A DNA stretch of 64,000 bases, from assembly GCA_947462335.1 (NCBI GenBank), contig OX381713.1:20328381-20392380 (forward strand), given 5' to 3'. This document shows, piece by piece, positions 24,671 to 37,939 of this stretch (positions within the stretch are counted from its first letter, which is position 1; the number at the start of each line of letters is the position of its first letter). The stretch comes from Harmothoe impar (taxonomy: Eukaryota > Annelida > Polychaeta > Phyllodocida > Polynoidae). The notes under the pieces are model-generated. The model was not told where the DNA came from. It did not search any database and was given only the letters and a program-made list of their open reading frames with translations. Position numbers and translations under genes: made by a program.

Positions 24671-25524
24671 GAGTGATGTATTATGTCAAAATAGTGAATT
24701 GGGCAAAAACTGTTGTTTCTCCTTCAGGTTGGGTCGGTTTGGGTATTGTCTTGAGTCGGAATAAAACTTTATATGGTAAAACGCCATTCTCCCGCCCACT
24801 GGCCGAATACCCAAAACAATAGAGATGGGCAGTAAGAGGGGAAGGATTGGGGCAACTCTACTGCGCGAGGGACAGGAAACTCATAAGACGACCAGATTCT
24901 CCGCTTGGGGGCCAAACGCTAATTTGTCAATGTCGCGATAGTGTTTGCCCGGTGTGGAACTCCAGAACGGAATAAAGTGGTTTAAATGATATGTCACATG
25001 AGTGTTATACTTAGGAATATAAGGAGATAAGACGGGCCACTGTGGTGTATAGTACACACTATCAGAAAGACATGTCAACATGCCCCATTACAGTGCTATC
25101 TTTTCTGACACCTTTATCCTGGTTAGCCCGAGCATATATAAATCACGCGGACCTAGGGTCAGGCAACAGTTCTAAACCTGTGGTATACCCGCCATAGCCC
25201 TTGCACAATCGGCTAAGACAATCAAGGGGGCCCCATACACCCCCGTTCTCTACAGGGTTTACCCCTAGAAATATTCTAGGGGTACACATTACAATGAAAA
25301 GAAAAACCATGCTTGGCCATTTAGAGAATCCCTGCTGTCAGTACCCCTGCAGCGAGCGTCTAAGTGGAATGGGGAGACATAGTCAGCCCTATATGTAGAG
25401 GCGCATGTTTGGTAGATTATTGAGCTACTATAACGATTACTGGCCTGCCATCTATGTATTTGCAAAATTCATAACCCACTGCAATACCACAGCCGCGGAT
25501 ATCTACGTTTGTATCGTTGGGGGC

Positions 25525-25930
25525 GCTGCCCGCAGGGTGAAGGTGGGGCTGCTCAGGAGCAGGGGTGAGGGGTGGTGTGGTACCCTGGTCAGCTGACGGG
25601 AGGCAGGGGGTGGTCAGCGGACAACACACCCCATACACACACGGTCACTGATACATTAAAAGTGGGTCAGTGTGTGTATGATATAAGTGGCCAGTTCTCC
25701 CTTTCTAATCATATTTATGAGATGGTATTCATGTCAGGGGACAATGGATGTACCCTCTACACTCAGTCTGAGTTTCAAGCCAAAATTCCGAAAAATGGCC
25801 TTTTTGGAGGGGTGTAAAGTTTTAGTCAATGCATTCTCTATGGGGGCCAGACTGGTGCAGCCCCAGCTTCCTGGCCATCCCAGGCCGGCAACCAGCTCAG
25901 AGGTGGTCACGGAGGGTATCTCGGAACATC
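25525..25930. repeat. GC-rich dispersed repeat, second long copy
   Basis: It matches 10931-11350 in the same order of landmarks (CGCAGGGTGAAGGTGGGGC, GTGGTCAGCGGACAACA, ATATTTATGAGATGGTATTC, GCAACCAGCTCAGAGGTGG). Further pieces are at 26405-26555 and 27010-27135. The region 24.7-27.4 kb otherwise shows nothing I can support as coding. Confidence 0.7.
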
Positions 25931-27462
25931 AGTATAGTATCGATGCTTATTCCCAGCCCATATAAGTCAGCCTGTTACTAAGCAGTAATGACCGCCAGCG
26001 GGGACCGCTATTAATTAATGATGCGTCAAGGAGTACATTAGTGAATGTTACCAAAGGCTTGTTGGCCGAATGGGCCGTTGACAATTGATATGTATTGGGG
26101 ACGGGCATGGTGAGCCATCTTGGCTTACTTTGTTAAGTATCATGTGATGTAAGATTAAGGACAACTACGAAGTCACTCGATTGACATTTAAAAAGAAACA
26201 AACATTATTTATTGATAACATACGATGTTACAGTAGGTGTTTTATGAGAACAAATCGAGGTGTACATGCTACATAGTAAGAGGAGAGGTGTAAGCACTAT
26301 TATGAGTTTTGCAGCAGTTTTTTTTAAACAACATCGAAATAATGTTATAATACAGCCACTGGTGTTTCGAGCTAGGCGCTGAGGTCGATACAGCCTGGGA
26401 TATGTACGTAAGGTGGCACTCCCGTGAGGGTGAGGGTGCGGCTGGTCAGAAGAAGGGGTGAGGGGTGGTGTGTACCCCGGGTCAGCGGGTCGGAGTAAGG
26501 GGGGGAGGGAGAGGAGACGACACCATGCACTCACGGCCTCTGCTAAGTGGGTGGGAGGGTTGCCCATCGTATTAGGACTGTCATGGATAACCACTGAATG
26601 GATCCCGGGAATGGATACACCGAATACATTTTCGGATAATAGGCCATTGTATGGATACACTTTATAGAACCCCAGGTACTGCAGGAATTCACCTTAATAA
26701 AACTGAAAGAATTGTTTAAAATATCCATACGAAGTACACTAGAACTAGCCGTATACTAGAAATGAGTTATTTATAACAATTGATATTACAGGAAAATAAT
26801 TTGATATGATTGAAAAATCAATACTAAAATAGCGATAATGTACATCAAAATAAATTGGATACCAATGACACTACTACATGTGCCATACATGTGGTGATAT
26901 CTCTGTTTGCTAAATATCCATGAGTTAACACACAACCGAATGATAAAGGGATGTATTCCATACCCACTGATGTATATTTTAACTGAAAATTATGATAAAT
27001 CCACATTGAAGGGGGTGACACTGTTTCAGCCCATACTTTCTAAATGGGGGTCAGACTAAAAAGCACTACCCCGCCACCGGTATAAGGCGGGCAACAAGCT
27101 CCGAGGTGGGTGCGTACTGAAGTATGGATGTCCCTCATTATGTGTAATAATGGACTGTGTACAGTTCTATTCATAACAGGTGGTTTTCATAACCCATAAT
27201 AAATACAAAATAAATTAAATTGTGCACAAGAGCAGGAAGTACTCGGAAAGTAATGCCTACAAAAAAAGTTCTGTTCCGGTAACTTGGCCAAAATTAAACA
27301 GGGTCTATTTTATTTTATTTGTTTTTACTTTCCATTTAGCTGTTAAAATGTCTAAATTGGGATAAAATTTTCAACAAATTTCAAATATGTCTAAAAATGA
27401 TTTAGGGTCTGCCCCAATAACGGTGGGGTGGGTCAAGATACCGGAACACAACATTGGTTATT

Positions 27463-30400
27463 TTAGTGCGAAGGCAACTGCAGGGGGCCGGGAGCACGAG
27501 GGAGAATTTTGGCGAGCCCTTTACTGATGTCGCGCAGCAGTTCCCGCTCAGAGACCGTCCCACGCTCCTTGTCAACCACTTTCCCTTCCCCGTTTGTGTA
27601 GGGTGTGTACAATAACTGGAACATGGTGGTCCCCGCAACCTTTTTGAGACTTTCAACGGTGGCTGAAACGAGATATGAGTGAATGGTACAGTTACATTTG
27701 TTACATGTAGTATACCTGTCATGTGATGTTAGACGCCTGGTATGACTTTTTGACTATGCAGATAGAATTTAAGGTGTTATATATGTAAAAAATACAGTTA
27801 CATTTGTGACAACTAGTAGGGCCTATACGTGTCATGTGATGTGATATGTCTGGTATGACTTTTTAACTATGCAGATAGAATTTTAGGTAATATATTTAAA
27901 TAAGGTAGAAAGAGGGGGTATTATGTATGAGAAGAAATGAAATCTGTCTAGGATTGGCTCACCTGTGAACATGCTATAATTATCGACCTTGTCGGTGCCC
28001 ATGGCAAACTGCCGGGATATGTAGTCACCGACCTGCAACTGTGGTGGGGGTGTGTCGGACGAGTGGACATGCCGACTTCTCCTGGGCCGGGCAGCGCCTG
28101 TGTGGAGAGGAGTGGGGCAGGAGGGGATGGAGTGAGCGGGTAGGGGGGGAGGGGTGGGAGAAGATAAGTGGGAGGGTGGGGAGGGAGCTTTTGCCGTCCG
28201 AGTGTGGGTAGCGCGTGCGTGCGCAGTGGGAGGGCCATTGGAAGTATCGGAGTGTCGCGGCTTTTTGAGACGGGCGCAAGAAGGGGTAGGGATGGCGCGT
28301 GTGGGGGCGGGGGGAGACTGTTCACCCACATCTGCCCTCCTCTTGCTACCACGTTTGGGTAGAGAGGGTGGTGTAGATGTTGGAGAGTCGGCCGCAGATA
28401 TAGCGGGAGGAAGGGTGGGGGCAAGGGGGGCAGTGGTGGGGGCCATGGAAGGTTGACCTGGAGTGGCAGGTAAAGGGGGGGGGACGGAAGATGAGGGATT
28501 TTTTGGACACTTGGTGGTGCCCTTTCCTTTCACGCGAGTTTTAAGTTGATTTTGAGACTTGGTGGTAGACTGTCGTTTATTAGCCGCTGAGTTGTGTGCT
28601 TTGTTACTCTCTCTGCGGAAATGAATGAAACATTGTAGGACATAAACATTTTCGGCCACTGAACATTGTACATGTTAAAGGAAAGATAATGAGTATTGAG
28701 TTGCCTTAACAAATACATTACATAAATAGTATTGTTGTACTTTAAGATGTGCTGAAAGGAACAATGAGTAAATAGTAATACATACTAAGGATATATACTA
28801 GATTATGCATAGAATATTATGTGCATTGCACATAGTTACAGGAAAATGGCAATAAACATTGGGAAGGGAACATTCACAAATTACGTCACCTATTTTGGGG
28901 CCATTTTCAGGACCCGCCCCCCACCCACCCTGGTCATCTTTTGTCACCTACGAGGCAAAAAACCCCTAAGAAAGACCTCACTAATTTCTAAGACCACCCC
29001 CCCCCCACCCCTTGGTCCACCCCGGCTATACTTAACCCTCTATATGCTCAGTCTCCCACAGATAATAATTAATACCAGTGATTCATGCCTGACATTGAGA
29101 TGTAAGACTGGTAGATATAAGCACAAGGTTTTTAAAAAAGTCCGGTGCATGGCAACCTGTTTGAAAGTAGGGAGGACTAAGGGGTATTTTTACCCTTTTT
29201 TACCCCTATTTAGTTGACCTTTTTGGATTGCCCTTATTTGGCATTGGTCAAAAGTGATTAGGACATGTCCCCTGCCCCCCCCCCCTTGCCACACCGCTGA
29301 ATTAAGCACTGGGCTTGTATAAGTGCCAAGGGGTATATGAGTCTCCAAACATTTGTTGATTGAACACTAAGCCGCCAGCTTGTACGCGAGTGAGACTCAG
29401 CTTTCTTTTGATACCAAACATGCCTATATAGGGTGCGGCTTATACGAGAGATTTTATTAGTATACTACAGCACCAAAATCGTAATATTCAGACCCCCTCT
29501 GCGGCTTATATAACTTGTCAAAGTTAGGGTGCGGCTTATACGCGAGAATATACGGTATGAGTGGAATTCCCTCAGCCTCATTTTCATTACATTTCATATA
29601 ATATTATGCTCTATACTGTTTTTTTTTCTATTCATAAATATGTGTGAACTTGAAAAGGTGATGTCACACAGACCTTGACACCCCACCCCCACCCCCATGT
29701 CACTTTTTGTCACGAAACCCAAACACCCACCCACCCACCCCATAGCAGGTGACGACATTTGTGAAACTTCCCAAAGGGACGTACTTATTATACACTAACC
29801 GCTAATAAGACCCATTTTGGGGCAAAATATATAGGTAGGTAATGGTGACTTACAGTATATCAGTATGGCGTTTGGCACGCTCCTGCTGTAAATTAAAATA
29901 AAATAAACGTTTTGGTCTTTTTTAAAGACTATGGATATGCTGTTATATATTTGGAACAGAAAATTGACCCTGTGCGAAAAGATAACCTACAAAACATACA
30001 AAGCTAGATGAAATTGAGAGAAAATGCGTGCGCCAATTTACAGTCTTTAAATTTCAGTTGGTGCAAAGCTGTAGCGATAATACAAGCAAATGCAAAGGGA
30101 AAAGTAGGCTTGAAATGGTTTACTGTACGTGAGATACATGTATCTTGTTGGGTATTTTGTGTATAATTAAGACCCGATATATATACTTACTCTTTGCTTG
30201 TCAGCGTTCATGACAAGCAAGCTCTGTTGGGGTGGAGGACTGAGGAGGAGCTGCGTCGTGACCTGTGGGTGTGGGGTGTGGGTGCCGGAGAAGGTGGCCG
30301 CCAGGTGGCCGCCAGGCGCGGGCGCGTCGAGAGATACGACCGAAGAGTCCTCAGAGTTGTCTACCTCCTGACGGAATACCATGTTGCTACCTGGTGAACA

Positions 30401-33400
30401 AAGACAGGGAATGAAAGTAAAGTGATGTGTCCACATAGCAGTGCCCGGAGCAGTGCACAGATGCATTAGTTCTCTGCTGAAAGAACTGTTGAGAATCACA
30501 TTGTAGAGACTTGTTATTCTATAACGTATACAGGGGTTATCAGTACTGTTTTGTCATAGCAAGAATTTCCTCCCTTTCAAATGATGACAATTAGAATAGT
30601 TGAAGGTGATAAGGTACTCCTTTCCCCTTTGGTGCTAAGCTAAATCAGGAACAGAAACTTTTTGGGCCTAATGATAATACACAGGAGCTCCCTGTCTGTT
30701 ACAATCATATAAATAGTAGGCTAATAATATGCCAATTACTGGACACACTACAGAATATTAAAGATAATATTAATTTTTGCTTTTTTTTAGGCTGTAGAAA
30801 CCTTAAGACTGGTCAGATCTACAAGCAGTATAAAATGGTTTCTAGGCAAGGATCTGCATTTTACAGCCAATTTGCCAGATATAGCCCGTGTCCGGCAGGC
30901 TGTTATAGACTGGTACGGGGAGACTGGTGTTCCCAGGGCGCTCAAAAAAAGCGACGGCACGGTTCGGCATAAGTGACAGTTACTCACCTACTAAACGGAC
31001 ATATTCGTCGTCGGCTTGGGATTGGGAGCCTGCAGGTGCCTGTTGGGATGGGGGGGACGCAGCTTGTTCTAGGTTGTGGTGGGTGGCAGGGTGTGGAAGA
31101 GATGTATGTTGGGCAGAATTGTAACGGGGGGGAGCGGGATTCCTTAGGCCTGGAGGGATGAGAAGGGCGTCGCCCGTGGGGTCGAGAGAAGGGGTAGGGG
31201 AGGAGCAGACAGAGCCGGACTCGCTGCAGTCAACACGTAGTTGCCAAGCCCGATCGTCCTCATAGGACTGAGTACTGTCCTCATCATAATGAGGAGGGAG
31301 AGAGGACGTCTCGTCCTCTGAATCCCGTTCAGGGCCCAAAATGTGTTGGGACCACACATCGTCATTAGGGGAGGGGGAGGGGGGAACAGTTGGGGGAGTG
31401 TGGTGGGAGGGGTCTGGTGCTGAGCTGGATTGGATGGGCAATTGGGCTGGAGGGGAGGGTTGGGCTGTAGAGCCTGCTGGTGCCGAGGCAGCGGCTGGGG
31501 GTTGGGTTGTAGGGGAGGGTTGGCCAGGCTGGGCTGATTCAGCTGCTGGGGATTGGGCTGGGGTGGAGGGTTGGGCTGCAGAGTCTGATTGCGATGCTGT
31601 TGCCGAGGCAGCGGCTGGGGATTCGCCTGGAGGGGAGGGTTGGGCTGGAGAGCCTGCTGGTGCCGAGGCAGCGGCTGTAGATTGGGTTGGAGGGGAGGGT
31701 TGGCCAGGCTGGGCTGATTCAGCTGCTGATTGGGCTGATGGAAGTGAGGGGAGTAGAGGGGCAGGCAACGCGTAACCAGGTGTGCCTGGGAAGATAAGAA
31801 TAATATTATTATACAAAAATCACTACAGAATGATGGATTACAGTTAAAGTTGTACAGACTTAACCTTTTGCATGTTTATTCGGGAGGATATAAAGCATCT
31901 TTACAAGTCGCAATTATCTTATTGTCATCAGTTTTGATATTAAAAACTAAACCCTTTGACATGAGTGAGGCGATACTTTATTAATGTATGGTTAATAAAT
32001 CAGATAAGGCGGGACTCATTTACATTATGTATGATGTGGTGAAAATTTTTTGAAACTAACATTGGCTGTGGTAATGGCTGTAGCTAGCGCTCAAGTTGGC
32101 AATGTCCCCGATGGCCTGCTTCATGAAGGCTAGCCCACTAGGCGTTCCGCCATGACACGCCGTGAAGCCTGGCTGGACGATGAGGGTCATGGCACCAACC
32201 CCAGCTTCGTGCAGCATTTCGTACTTGAAAAATTAATAAAGAAAATGGGTTGGATTATAACAGTTTTATAATTGGATTATAACAGTTTTATTTCAATTAT
32301 TTTCTACCCGAATCAAAAAGTTTTTTAAGGGGTTGTATTTAATAATAATATTATTAGAAATAATACAATTCGGATTTTTTCTTAAAATTTATGTTTAATT
32401 AGGAGAATAATATTCTTATATTTTATTTAAATTTATCATTAATTAGGAGAATGCCAGATTACAATAACTTATTATTACCCAAAAGGCCATGCTCCGCACG
32501 ATAAAATCTACGCGATCGTGCAGTTTCTCAACTTCACCCGCCCGGGCAAGACCAGCGGTGGAGTCTAACCGCGAAAGCTCCGCGGCACGTGCTTCGTACG
32601 CGGCCCGGTACCCAGGGTCCTTCTGCCGCCACTCAGCGGCCCACTGCCTTGAACGATCTTCGAACGGAATGGTCTTGTCCTTCGGGTGGTCTTTCTGGTA
32701 CAGGGAGTACCCAGAACCCTTCTGGGGTTTCCCAGGAGTTTTATAGTGAGCACCGCCCTTCCGAGTGCCGTTCTCTTTGGATCGGTGGTTTCCGATCCAA
32801 CCCTGTAATAAGGTAAAAACTAGGGCTAGACACCAATTCTATGATAGACAACCATAAATTAACATTAAGTGGACTCGGTGTTACGTGTTTATAAGATGGA
32901 TAAAACAATTTGGGAGTTATAATATGAGTCTGGCATTGTGATGGATGCATATTATTAATTCTTACTGTGGTATACCCCCTATACGAGAGAAAAATAAAAT
33001 TCGTTCTGTTATGCTCTCGGCATACTAATCAAGGCAGATACTATTGCACGCTGCCATGTGTATACTGATTTAATAGTTATATTGTTTCCCTGTCTGGACT
33101 TACTTTCACCCGGGCAACGCTGACATCGCATTCTCTTGCGGCTTCTGTGATGCGATCAATACAACGTACCCCCGATGATCTCATTCCCAGATCAAAGTGA
33201 CTGGTGAGGATTGCTTCCTGGTCAGTAGACTGCAAAGGAGAGTGTTACAAAAGTGATGTTAAGTGGAAAAGTGATTCATATGGGTGTGGACCACGAAATT
33301 CGACATGGCGACATAGCTATTTCTTAAAATCGACAAACGACATATTATATAAACGAGGGTCAAAATCATAATGACAGGCAAGATGAGCAAATATTTAAAT

Positions 33401-33962
33401 TAAATCAACATGGGACATGGGCATTATCAAGCGACATCTACATGTGACATGGCCTTTTTTTAAGATCGACATTCGACATGGGGATGCCCCCCAAACAGCC
33501 CCCCCCCCCTTCATGAACAGACAAAAATTCAATCCGAGGAAACTGGGCTTTTATTACATTCTATTAAAGAAACTTAGGGGTGTTTGGGCTTTGGGAAAAG
33601 TTGGATAATTAGGAAAGTCATACCCATAATTGCAATCGTATGTACGCAGTTCATTACATCACAAAAATTTTTGACACATTTTGAAGAAAACCCCTTGACT
33701 ATACATGAGTTGTGGGAATTATCTAGATTTAAAAAAAAATGGTATGAGAAGTGGATACAGCATGGCCATTTAAAGGACTTACAAAGGGCTTTGACTTGAG
33801 CATCTTGGGCAGGCCATTTCGGGGTCGGTGGACTTTCTTCTTGTGCCCTTTTTTGTTCAGGGGTTCGTAGAGGGCTGGTTTTCGGGTGACCGCGGAGGAA
33901 GAAGATGCCTGCAGATGTTCAGGGCCATTTTCCGGAGAGCCTTGTTGAGAGGTGGACGACAT
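27463..33962 (-). CDS. Gene A: divergent homeodomain plus HMG-box-like protein (890 aa model)
   Basis: Nine minus-strand exons chain in phase: 33962-33783, 33229-33104, 32802-32479, 32223-32061, 31785-30988, 30390-30191, 29885-29854, 28612-27963 and 27662-27463 (stop TAA). All have GT/AG borders. Residues about 61-114 look like a divergent homeodomain: a helix-turn-helix followed by a recognition helix VARVKGWIGNHRSK, in which W and the N-x-R pattern correspond to the usual WFxNRR. Residues about 129-178 resemble an HMG box (GSGYSLYQKDHPKD, then RQWAAEWRQKDPGYRAAYE). Exon 5 is Pro/Ala/Ser-rich with repeats of the QPSPPAQSPAAAS kind, then acidic. Exon 8 is basic and Pro-rich. The C-terminus contains TMFQLLYTPYT. 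A nuclear DNA-binding role is inferred. The start may lie upstream. The 32-bp exon 7 has alternative CAGCAG acceptors. Confidence 0.7.
28859..29774. mobile_element. Second composite MITE (relative of 19488-20696) with a CGTATAAG-type element inside
   Basis: The left end TTGGGAAGGGAACATTCACA and the right end TTTGTGAAACTTCCCAA are inverted with mismatches. Just inside are AAATTACGTCACC and GGTGACGACATTT, and blocks with CCCCCACCC...TTGTCAC resemble the element at 19488. A CGTATAAG-type element occupies about 29365-29558 and ends GCGAGAATATACGGTA. It lies in the intron between exons 7 and 8 of gene A. Confidence 0.6.
30791..30976 (+). CDS. Gene K: orphan plus-strand terminal exon inside an intron of gene A
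   Basis: A strong acceptor (TTTTTTTTAG, ending 30790) is followed by 62 codons ending in TGA at 30976. The translation is protein-like throughout: IKWFLGKDLHFTANLPDIA, then VRQAVIDWYGETGVPRALKK. No ATG precedes it in frame, so upstream exons are expected but were not found. It lies between exons 5 and 6 of gene A on the opposite strand, and its stop is 12 bp from the gene A exon. I do not recognise the family. It could be a nested gene or a captured gene fragment. Confidence 0.45.
   Translation, partial: AVETLRLVRSTSSIKWFLGKDLHFTANLPDIARVRQAVIDWYGETGVPRALKKSDGTVRHK
33270..33490. repeat. CATGTCG-type repeat in intron 1 of gene A
   Basis: On the minus strand it shows the same CATGTCG and GATTTTAAGAAAT words as the copies at 6926 and 10452. 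The copy at 3120-3330 is this one, duplicated together with the flanking exons. Confidence 0.65.
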
Positions 33963-34019
33963 GTTTAGTGTTTGTAATCCAATGGTCGCGTCAACACGTC
34001 CACTTTGTTTATTCACCGG

Positions 34020-35750
34020 CGGGGTACTGTGAGTGACGACCGTTGGTCAGGTATCAGATTCCCGCGCCACGAGCCGGAGTGACCGGAAATTGGGGGGAGC
34101 AGATGAGAGCGATGGGTGGGGGTAAAGGTCAATCTCCAAACATAACTCAGATGTCAGGAGTAGTTACGGCAGAATATATTGACGCGGTACTTTTTGATAT
34201 GCGGTATTTGGGGGAGAATCAGGTTAAGGTTACGGCGGGATTACGTTGAAATGAACAAAAAATATAAAATATATCATGCAACAGGTAAAGTAGGGTATTC
34301 GTCTGGTGGTGGTTATGGAACAGTGGTCCACCTGCTGGGAAAAATGTGCAATATGATGAAGGTAAGGGGGAGATATCGCTGTATAGAGAACAGAGGCGGA
34401 ATTGAGTACCAAAAACACACTAGGTGACAATATAATATTACATTTCCCGATAGAAATGTGCCCAGAAGAGAGAGGAAAGGGCCAGAAATGCCTATATAGG
34501 AAAAAGGAGGGGGAATAGGGGGGGGGGGGTAATGGCGGGCGCGGGGTGCATGGTGTAACGCGGGTGTTGGCTTGTTCCGCTAGGGGCTGGGTGGCGCTGA
34601 TGACACCGATATGTCTCTCACTGGACCTAGGCGAGTGAGAGGAAGGTAGATATCACACCCATACATACTGTGATACCTATACACATAGAACTCTCGTACC
34701 TTACGTGTGAGATGTACCGGGAGGGGACATCCAGGGGTCGGGTCAGGAGAATAGCTATACTGGATGCTAGCTATCAACTTATTAACAGAAATGCAATATT
34801 CAATCGTTAAAGACTGGTAATAGGTCAATCATATATAAAATTAAAATAAGAAATTCATGCTAGCTTGAACCAAGGTAAATGAACATACCAGGTAATAGAA
34901 ATGTATCTAAAGCACCATACAGTTACTGAGTGCATGAAGCTACAAATGAGGTTTTCTCCTGAATAACATGGCCAGGAGGAGCAGTAAAAAAATACAACCA
35001 AAGCAAAAACTGACAGATGCTTATCTCAGTCAAACATTGGTCGGAGAAGTGAAACGACTCGAGAATCTGACACGGAGAAGTTAAAGCCATTTGCAAAACG
35101 ACCAAGTACCCCCGAGCACAACGATACATCATAGGGAACAATTATACAGCAATGTACTGTAGATGGGAGGGGTGAAAGGGAGAAGTAGAAATTCTGTCGA
35201 ATTTCCGTACTATTTATGTGTTAGTAGTCAGTGTAGTAATACCTTTCAGCAAGATATATTTAGTTTGTTTGTATAAATTGTATTCCTCCTAATTGTCCAT
35301 GCACTATTTTAGCAGAAATTCAATGTGAACCTTTGACCCCCTACTTAATACTAACAATATGATTAATTACGAATATACAATATTACTGGTGAACATTAGT
35401 TTTATTGCTTCCTTTCTCAGACGGTTGCTGTATATCCTTTCACTGTATATAATAACCATCCCTTATATCAACACCCAAGATAATATATTATTCTTAGGAA
35501 TTCACCAAATGACATACCCTATAGAAGATGGTGCATTATCTGTGCAGCATCGGGCCATTGATACTAGAATTAAAGGGGACGCACACTGTAGGCCTACTTG
35601 CCATGCTCACTGGGTATCAAAAGAAATGCAACGACAAAAGACCTCCAGTGATTAATGATATTTCCGTGCAGAAATTGGTCACTCAGGAAAACTCCTAAAG
35701 ACTAAAGAGAGGCTGAGTTCCGAGTGCAATGTATTAGCAGATAAGGGGGA
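34020..35750. other. Stretch upstream of gene A, no supported gene
   Basis: Several short open frames exist (for example 34043-34249 plus and 35359-35655 plus), but they lack splice context or a protein-like composition. The first 150 bp next to gene A are relatively GC-rich and could hold its promoter. No TATA box is evident. Confidence 0.4.
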
Positions 35751-35839
35751 GTGAGTCGCGAATGTAGCCCTATTCGTTTCCGTGCTGATTGTTCCGAGAG
35801 TACTCCCTCTGGTGACTGATGTTGATGTTGTGTGAGCTG

Positions 35840-37080
35840 CTCGTCCTACTTCCGGTTACCTCCAAGTTCCCTATTATCACTCGCCCTGAGTTGCTCCTAC
35901 TTTCCCCCCATTATCGCTCATTACGACTACATCCCCTATTATCGCCCCCTATTCAACCCCCATCTAGTGGCGGGACACGACACTAGCAGGGCACAATGAC
36001 AGGTGACGCCTCTGGTGGACGACGACAACTACCTTCCGGTTAGCTCTTCACAGACGCTAAGGGCGGCCATTTTGAGGCATTCTGCAGACAGTTGTATTTT
36101 TCAACAAGGCAATCCAATGAAGGGCCCACCTCCAAATTGTGTTATTCTACTTTACCCCATGTCATTCTAATTTAACTTTTAAAATATTTTTCCCCTATCT
36201 ATATAGATCAATGTAGGTAATACATCATTAGAGCCGAGTGCTGTAGCCCAGGTCCAAATTGTATCTGTTGCACACTAAAATGATTATACATAGCGCTCCC
36301 CTCTCTCCCTTCTAGTGGAACACTCAACCTCTGCTGCCATCTATTTCTGCTGCCATCCATAAAACCCTATAGATAAGTTTAGTGGAATAAGCATTATTTG
36401 TTTAAAGTTAACTAGACCTAATCAACTAAACCATTAAACCAATCTAGCGGTATGCCTCATCTGTGTCAGTGCGATGATCATTGTATGAACATGAGGGGGA
36501 CACATTCCATGATCTAGTTCATACACTAACTCACAAAGTTGCAATTTTGAATCCAAGGTCCTTTTTGCCAAAGGTAAATGGCTTTTCAATGAATCTAATC
36601 TCCCATCCACCACCCGCTCCTTCCCGGCCCCCAATCTCCCAAATGATTGATCCCCGTCGTCCTTCCGGTTCTCCCCTCACGCATGTCACGTGATGTCCAT
36701 GTTGGTGGCTCCCTCTGTGAGCGCCTGCCGGAATCACAGAGAACGACGTTCAAAGTTTGCACGAGACAATCAGACACAAAATAACACGCGCTGGCTGCAG
36801 TCAAAACGAGTCAATCAGAGTCAAAATGAGACAGTCAGCGACAAATAGTCAGTCCTCCTACCAGCCTGCCCCTCCCTCCGCGTCCGACTGGCGGCGGAGG
36901 GAAGGCACAATGAGAGGGTGGGCCGGGAGCGGGCGTCGGGACGTGAACGATAATAGGGGACTTTAGCAAGACATGAAAGAGGCCGAGAAGCAGCGACCAC
37001 CGGAAGTAGGGACAGGTGGGGAGTGGTGCCGCCTGGTGATGGGGCTGGGAACTACGGCGGAAGTAGGTTGACAGAAGGAG
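35840..37080. promoter_or_regulatory. Promoter-like region with ETS and YY1-type motifs
   Basis: Motifs of the form CTTCCGGTT or CCGGAAGT (ETS-type) occur near 35851, 36032, 36662, 36999 and, as GCGGAAGT, 37066. A YY1-like CGGCCATTTT lies at about 36063; on the minus strand it forms AAAATGGCCGCC with a 13-codon ORF. TCACGTGA occurs near 36687. CpG frequency is raised. I cannot assign a downstream gene. Confidence 0.4.
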
Positions 37081-37939
37081 GGATGAGTAGAAGACTCATT
37101 TTCTCCTGCCAGCCTCCTATTGCCTCCATTATGTCCGTTGTCTTAATCTCTAGGTATCTATAGGGTACTAGTGTCAAATTCATTTGTTGGTACAGAACAA
37201 GCGTCGTACCCCGAAGTGGGATACCTTTAGAATGCAGTCACTGAGTGTCCGATAGCTAGGACTAGGTGTAATGTGGGCAATGTGGGGACGTGATCAGAGA
37301 CAGAATATCATGGACGGGGGGCAACGTAACTTTATTTTATTTGGTTGTATTATGATAACGAGCTAGAAAGCAGGAGAGACGGACTAGACGGGAACAGATC
37401 CCCATAGAGGGACAGAGAACAGAAGAAACGAGACGTGTCAGGGTGGAGGAATTCGGCATTTGAACAAATGAAACAAAAAGTGGAATAAAATACCTTAGAT
37501 TGGTCAAAATCTAATGTCGCAAATTGATCTTCTTCCTACCATGTAGTCACGCTGTATACGGGACTAGCACATCCTGGTACCTGATGTAGTCGGGGGCTAA
37601 ACCCCATCTTCTTATCAAGCTAATCCGTTCTCCTCACAGCTGGAACAAAGGGACTGATAAGAAATTCTCCCATGATGCACTGCTCTGGAGTCGGGCGGCC
37701 TAACCACAATGCATTGCTATAAGCCAAGATGGCGGCCCCCATAGCCTAATGCGCTAGTCCCGTTATGAATCAACCTGACTCAAATGGGACTGCATGGTAT
37801 AGGGGGCCTAGTACACTCCAGAATGGTCGGTATGATGCTGGCATCATGACAACAAATGAATGTGAACCTGAATCATGATCCAGCGTTTAAATTGGAGACG
37901 TACCCAGGCCGAGGGGCAACACTTCGCAGCGTCTCTGCT

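Noticed and set aside
28154..28456. 100-codon plus-strand ORF rich in Gly/Ala
   Set aside because: It is the antisense of the proline-rich exon 8 of gene A, which has the matching splice phases.
31341..31775. 144-codon plus-strand ORF with repeated Trp/Gly/Ala
   Set aside because: It is the antisense shadow of the Pro/Ser/Ala-rich exon 5 of gene A.
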